Notes under the pieces: generated by a model
Database searches by the model: none
Seen by the model: only the letters and a program-made list of their open reading frames with translations
Told to the model about the DNA's origin: nothing
Translations under genes and position numbers: made by a program
Source of the DNA: Labrys monachus
Lineage (GTDB): Bacteria > Pseudomonadota > Alphaproteobacteria > Rhizobiales > Labraceae
Reading direction: 5' to 3'
Assembly: GCF_030814655.1 (NCBI RefSeq)
Contig: NZ_JAUSVK010000001.1
Span: forward strand, 5,959,001-6,023,000
DNA length: 64,000 nt
Shown here: one piece after another, positions 61,701-64,000 of the stretch
Layout of the letters: each line of letters opens with the position of its first letter
Position numbering within the stretch: position 1 is the stretch's first letter

Positions 61701-64000
61701 GCGTAATCCATGATGCGGTAGACGCCGGCGCCGAAGCCGCCGGCGTCGCTGACATTGAGGGTGCCGTCGAGGGTGAGGTCGCCCTTGACGTCGAACAGGG
61801 CCGTCGACGACGGCGTGCCCAGCGTGACGTCGACATTCGAGCCGCTCGCCAGCGTCAGCCCGTTCATCGTCAGCGTCGAGCCGGACGCTCCGACGAGGTG
61901 GCCGCCGCTCTCGATGCCGACGCCGGCCTTGATGGTGCCGCCGCCCTGCAGGCTGGCGCCGGACTTGACCGTGGTCGCGCTGTCGCTCGAACCGTCGATC
62001 TCAAGGGCGCCGCCGGAGACCGTGGTCGCCCCGGTGAAGGTGCTGGCGCCCGACAGGGTCAGCGTGCCCGTGCCCGTTTTCGTTAGGGCCAGCGCCCCGT
62101 TGGCGCCGTTGCGGATCACCCCGGCATAAACCGTCGAGCTGTTGTCGCCGCCCGCGGTCAGCCGCGCGCTCCCCGATGCGCCGCTGCTGGTGACGACAGC
62201 GCCGGCAGCGCCCGCCAGGGAGCCGATCGCCTGATTGTACCCCGCGAGATCCAGCGTGCCGGAAGCGCCGACGACATGGGCGCTGGATGCGGAGAAGCGG
62301 TTTGCCGCGCTCGCCTTCAGTGTGCCGGCCGAGATCGCCGTGCTGCCGGAATAGCTGTTCGTCCCCGACAGCAGGAGCGTGCCCGCCCCGAGCTTCGCCA
62401 GGCTGCCGGTGCCCGAAAGATTGCTGCTCACCGTGAAGATATTGCCGGCGGCCGCGATATCGAACCCGCCGCCGCCGCTCATCAGGCTGACCACCCGGCT
62501 GCCAAGATTGGTGAAGGACGTGCCCGTCACCTGCAGGATGCCGCCATTCAGATAGAGGTCCGGCGGATTGCCGCTGGTCTGCCCCAGCTGGTTGTTGTTC
62601 GAGGCCGACAGCGTACCGCCGAGAAGATAGGTGTCGCCGGTGAAGCTGGTGCTCGACTTGGTCAGCACGAGTGTCCCGGCGCCGGTCTTCGTCAAGCGCC
62701 CCGAACCGGAAATGGCGGCGCCGAGGCTCAGGCTGTTCGCCGCATCGGCGATGTCGAAGGTACCGCCGCCCGCCTGTATGGTGACGGCGCGGCTGGTGCT
62801 GGTGAAGGCGGTGCCGGTCACGCGCAGCGTGCCGCCGTTGAACGTCAGGCCGCCCGGCGTGCCCGTCGTGCTCCCGAGCTGGCTGTTGCTCGATGCCGAC
62901 AGCACGCCGCCCGACAATGTGGTGCCGCCCGAATAGGTATTGGTTCCCGTCAGGGTGGTGACGCCGCCGCCCAGTTGTTCCAGGCCGCCGCTGCCGGAGA
63001 TGCCGCCCGCGAAGGTGACCTCGTCCGAACGGTCGAAGACGAGGCGGGTGCCGGACGACGTCGTCACGTCGCCCGTGATCCAACCGACCGCGCCGCCATT
63101 GCCCAATTGCAGCTTTCCGCCGGTTATCGATGTTCCGCCGGAGAAGGAATTGGCGCCCGTGAGCACCAGCGTCCCGGTTCCGGTCTTGGCGAGGCCGAGC
63201 GCATGGTCGCCGTCTGCGATGGTGCCGGCGAATGTCGAGGTGCCGCTTCCCGCGACGGTCAGCGTGGCCGCGGCGTTGCCGTTGTTGGTGATCCGCGCAC
63301 CGGCGACGCCCGACAGGCGGCCGAGGCTCTGGCTGTAGCCGCCGAGGTCCAGGGTCCCCGCCGCCGCGATGCTGTAGGCGCTGGCGGCCGAGAAGCTGTT
63401 GGCCGCGCCGCCTTTCAGCGTGCCAGCGTTGATTGCCGTCGCCCCGGTATAGGTGCTGGCGCCGGAAAGAACGATGGTCCCCGCCTTCGCCTTGGTGACC
63501 GAGCCGTTGCCCGAGATCGGGCTCGCGAGCGTCACGTCGGTCGCCTGGTCGAGGACGAGCGAGGCCGCGCTCTGGAGCACGATGCCGCCGGTCAGGCCGG
63601 AGGTGGCGTTCAGGAAGGTGAGAGTGTTCGTACCGCCACGAAAGAGCAGGGCGGCACCCTGCACGCCGTCGCCGGAGAGACCGCCGACGATGGTTCCGGC
63701 GGTGATGATCGTCGCATTATAGGCGGAAATGCCGGCACCGCCCCCGCCCGCATAACCGTTACCGCTCGGGTCGTTGCCGAGGCCGCCGGCGCCGCCGGTG
63801 CCGCCCTGCGCCGAGGCGCCGACCGCCAAAGTGAGCTGGGCGCCGGTGATCGAGACGCCGGAAGCACCCGCGCCGCCGCCGCCGCCGGCATACACTGCAT
63901 AAGTGCCCTTGCCGCCGTCTCCGCCCTTGCCGCCGTTACCGCCCTCGGCGCTTCCGGTGAGCTCGTAGCTGCCCGGCGTCTGGATCAGCAGGCCGATACC
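58781..64000 (-). CDS. Giant autotransporter adhesin (5' end beyond window)
   Basis: At least 1739 residues; the frame remains open to the right edge, so the start and signal peptide lie outside. The passenger consists of many glycine-, serine- and threonine-rich repeats of the type GTGTLVLTGANSYSGGTT...AGTL, the autotransporter-associated beta-strand repeat, preceded by glycine-rich GGAGG segments. The final 280 residues form the outer-membrane beta-barrel (DRLRDAF, then RFTAWGHAFGAWGHAG), ending GTLAVSF with the terminal Phe expected for BAM recognition. The protein would be secreted to the cell surface and probably acts in adhesion or biofilm formation. Confidence 0.88.
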   Translation of the reverse strand, partial: GIGLLIQTPGSYELTGSAEGGNGGKGGDGGKGTYAVYAGGGGGAGASGVSITGAQLTLAVGASAQGGTGGAGGLGNDPSGNGYAGGGGAGISAYNATIITAGTIVGGLSGDGVQGAALLFRGGTNTLTFLNATSGLTGGIVLQSAASLVLDQATDVTLASPISGNGSVTKAKAGTIVLSGASTYTGATAINAGTLKGGAANSFSAASAYSIAAAGTLDLGGYSQSLGRLSGVAGARITNNGNAAATLTVAGSGTSTFAGTIADGDHALGLAKTGTGTLVLTGANSFSGGTSITGGKLQLGNGGAVGWITGDVTTSSGTRLVFDRSDEVTFAGGISGSGGLEQLGGGVTTLTGTNTYSGGTTLSGGVLSASSNSQLGSTTGTPGGLTFNGGTLRVTGTAFTSTSRAVTIQAGGGTFDIADAANSLSLGAAISGSGRLTKTGAGTLVLTKSSTSFTGDTYLLGGTLSASNNNQLGQTSGNPPDLYLNGGILQVTGTSFTNLGSRVVSLMSGGGGFDIAAAGNIFTVSSNLSGTGSLAKLGAGTLLLSGTNSYSGSTAISAGTLKASAANRFSASSAHVVGASGTLDLAGYNQAIGSLAGAAGAVVTSSGASGSARLTAGGDNSSTVYAGVIRNGANGALALTKTGTGTLTLSGASTFTGATTVSGGALEIDGSSDSATTVKSGASLQGGGTIKAGVGIESGGHLVGASGSTLTMNGLTLASGSNVDVTLGTPSSTALFDVKGDLTLDGTLNVSDAGGFGAGVYRIMDYAGTLTDNGLAIGTTPDGTSASDLYVQTAVDHQVNLVDSSGVTVNFWNGGTTAPDGTIHGGTGTWTTTGANWTDQDGNAPGPMKPQPGFAVFEAAAGTVTVDDDGGLAPVSVTGMQFATSGYTVTGDAITLAPASGAAIIRVGDGTADGRTMTATIASVLEGTGGLKKTDYGTLVLAGTNIYAGGTTIAAGTLSVSADANLGDISGGLTFDATGGPQDSAPTLQTTADVTSARSVTLTTNGAFDAAAATTLTLTGTVAGAGGLTKAGAGTLVLTGANIYQGGTLISAGTLQAAAASLGSGSIEDDAALVLDQASDDTLANTVTGTGTLTKTGTGMLTLSGSNSYAGGTTIEEGTLAVSADANLGDAASGVTFSGGTLEATSSFATTRSFTFDQAATLQVDAGASLVDGGSLGGTGALAKTGTGTLVLNGDSSAYTAATTVSAGKLVVGDDASSGASLASIVTVQDGAALGGKGSIGGLVVESGGTVAPGNSIGTLTVNGNVVFDAGSIYDVEADPASGDSDLIHATGTATLNGGSVLHLGLGGTYQALQTYTILEADSGVTGTFATISSNYAFIDPVLGYTADSVTMTLARNDVSFASVAETRNEATTGAAVDSLPPGTNAVWNAVAVLDAAGARHAFNQLSGEVHASLAGQMIEDSRFVREAALDRLRDAFCATGFGASPARPDAGGITAGAGCEADPGRFTAWGHAFGAWGHAGTDGNAASSSRSIGGFVAGLDAPIFDDWRAGLLAGYSQSNVDVDARGSSATSDDYTLGLYGGRQWGALALRLGGAYTWHDIDTSRTVAFGGFAGYPQASYHASTAQAFGELGYRLTSGGIGLEPFANLAYVNQHVDGFTEEGSAAALTASGRNEGVTFSTLGFHLAGTFETAGLPVTAKATLGWRHAYGETTPTSLFAFSGGSSQFEVAGLPVTRDAAIVDTGLDVHLTPSTTFGVSYGGQFGRNAIDQSAKGTLAVSF

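Noticed and set aside
59564-62086. Long open frame of 840 codons on the + strand
   Set aside because: It lies wholly opposite the autotransporter passenger; its sequence is a low-complexity mirror of the repeat codons, with no family motifs.
58781-64000. Regularly spaced repeats resembling a CRISPR array
   Set aside because: The repeats are in-frame coding units of the autotransporter, degenerate at DNA level and without constant spacers.

Overview
The window is high-GC DNA from an alphaproteobacterium, most likely of the order Hyphomicrobiales (Rhizobiales). This rests on the dense set of ABC-type sugar and polyol importers, the abundance of GntR regulators, an MbfA-type iron exporter behind an Irr-like box, and short intergenic mosaic palindromes. 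I cannot name the genus from the sequence. Gene density is high and most genes sit in same-strand operons joined by ATGA, TGATG or TTGA overlaps. No rRNA, tRNA or CRISPR array was seen.

Layout. (1) 2-8825: the cut end of a sugar/polyol ABC ATPase, then an EryA-like kinase, a 2-hydroxyacid dehydrogenase, a GlpD/EryB-like flavoprotein, a class II aldolase, a second FGGY kinase and a HAD protein. This is probably a tetritol or polyol catabolic operon. (2) 9002-15873: a divergent FadR-type GntR regulator, a serine-glyoxylate-type aminotransferase, an ECF vitamin importer of the YkoEDC type and an FAH-fold hydrolase, with three 17-bp palindromes in the control regions. (3) 15861-30411: a barbiturase/cyanuric-acid-hydrolase family enzyme, flavin monooxygenase, amidase, two dehydrogenase/epimerase genes, a UTRA-type GntR regulator, a PfkB kinase, SIS and BtpA-family proteins and a complete BMP-type nucleoside ABC importer. 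A near-identical 17-bp operator core precedes both the ring-opening hydrolase and the regulator, tying the two halves together. The whole looks like an inducible route that imports a nucleoside-like compound, phosphorylates it, processes the sugar and opens the heterocyclic base. This is the best candidate for an undescribed system here.

(4) 30412-38776: an AT-rich patch, a PAS-GGDEF-EAL signalling protein, a trehalose pair (otsB and an unusual membrane-anchored otsA), an XRE regulator and an epimerase. (5) 39068-46723: a polyamine-type ABC importer with an enolase-superfamily dehydratase, SDR, FCD regulator and SMP-30 lactonase, probably for a sugar acid. (6) 46745-50127: a BrnTA toxin-antitoxin pair, an aldose-epimerase-like protein, mbfA and an Ogt-type DNA repair protein. 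(7) 50285-57677: a ribose-type ABC importer in which one permease is fused to a strictosidine-synthase-like propeller and is followed by a second free propeller gene, the ATPase and an AhpD-like protein. (8) 57703-58760: an intact IS630-type element with a frameshifted transposase. (9) 58781-64000: the C-terminal part of a giant autotransporter that runs off the right edge.
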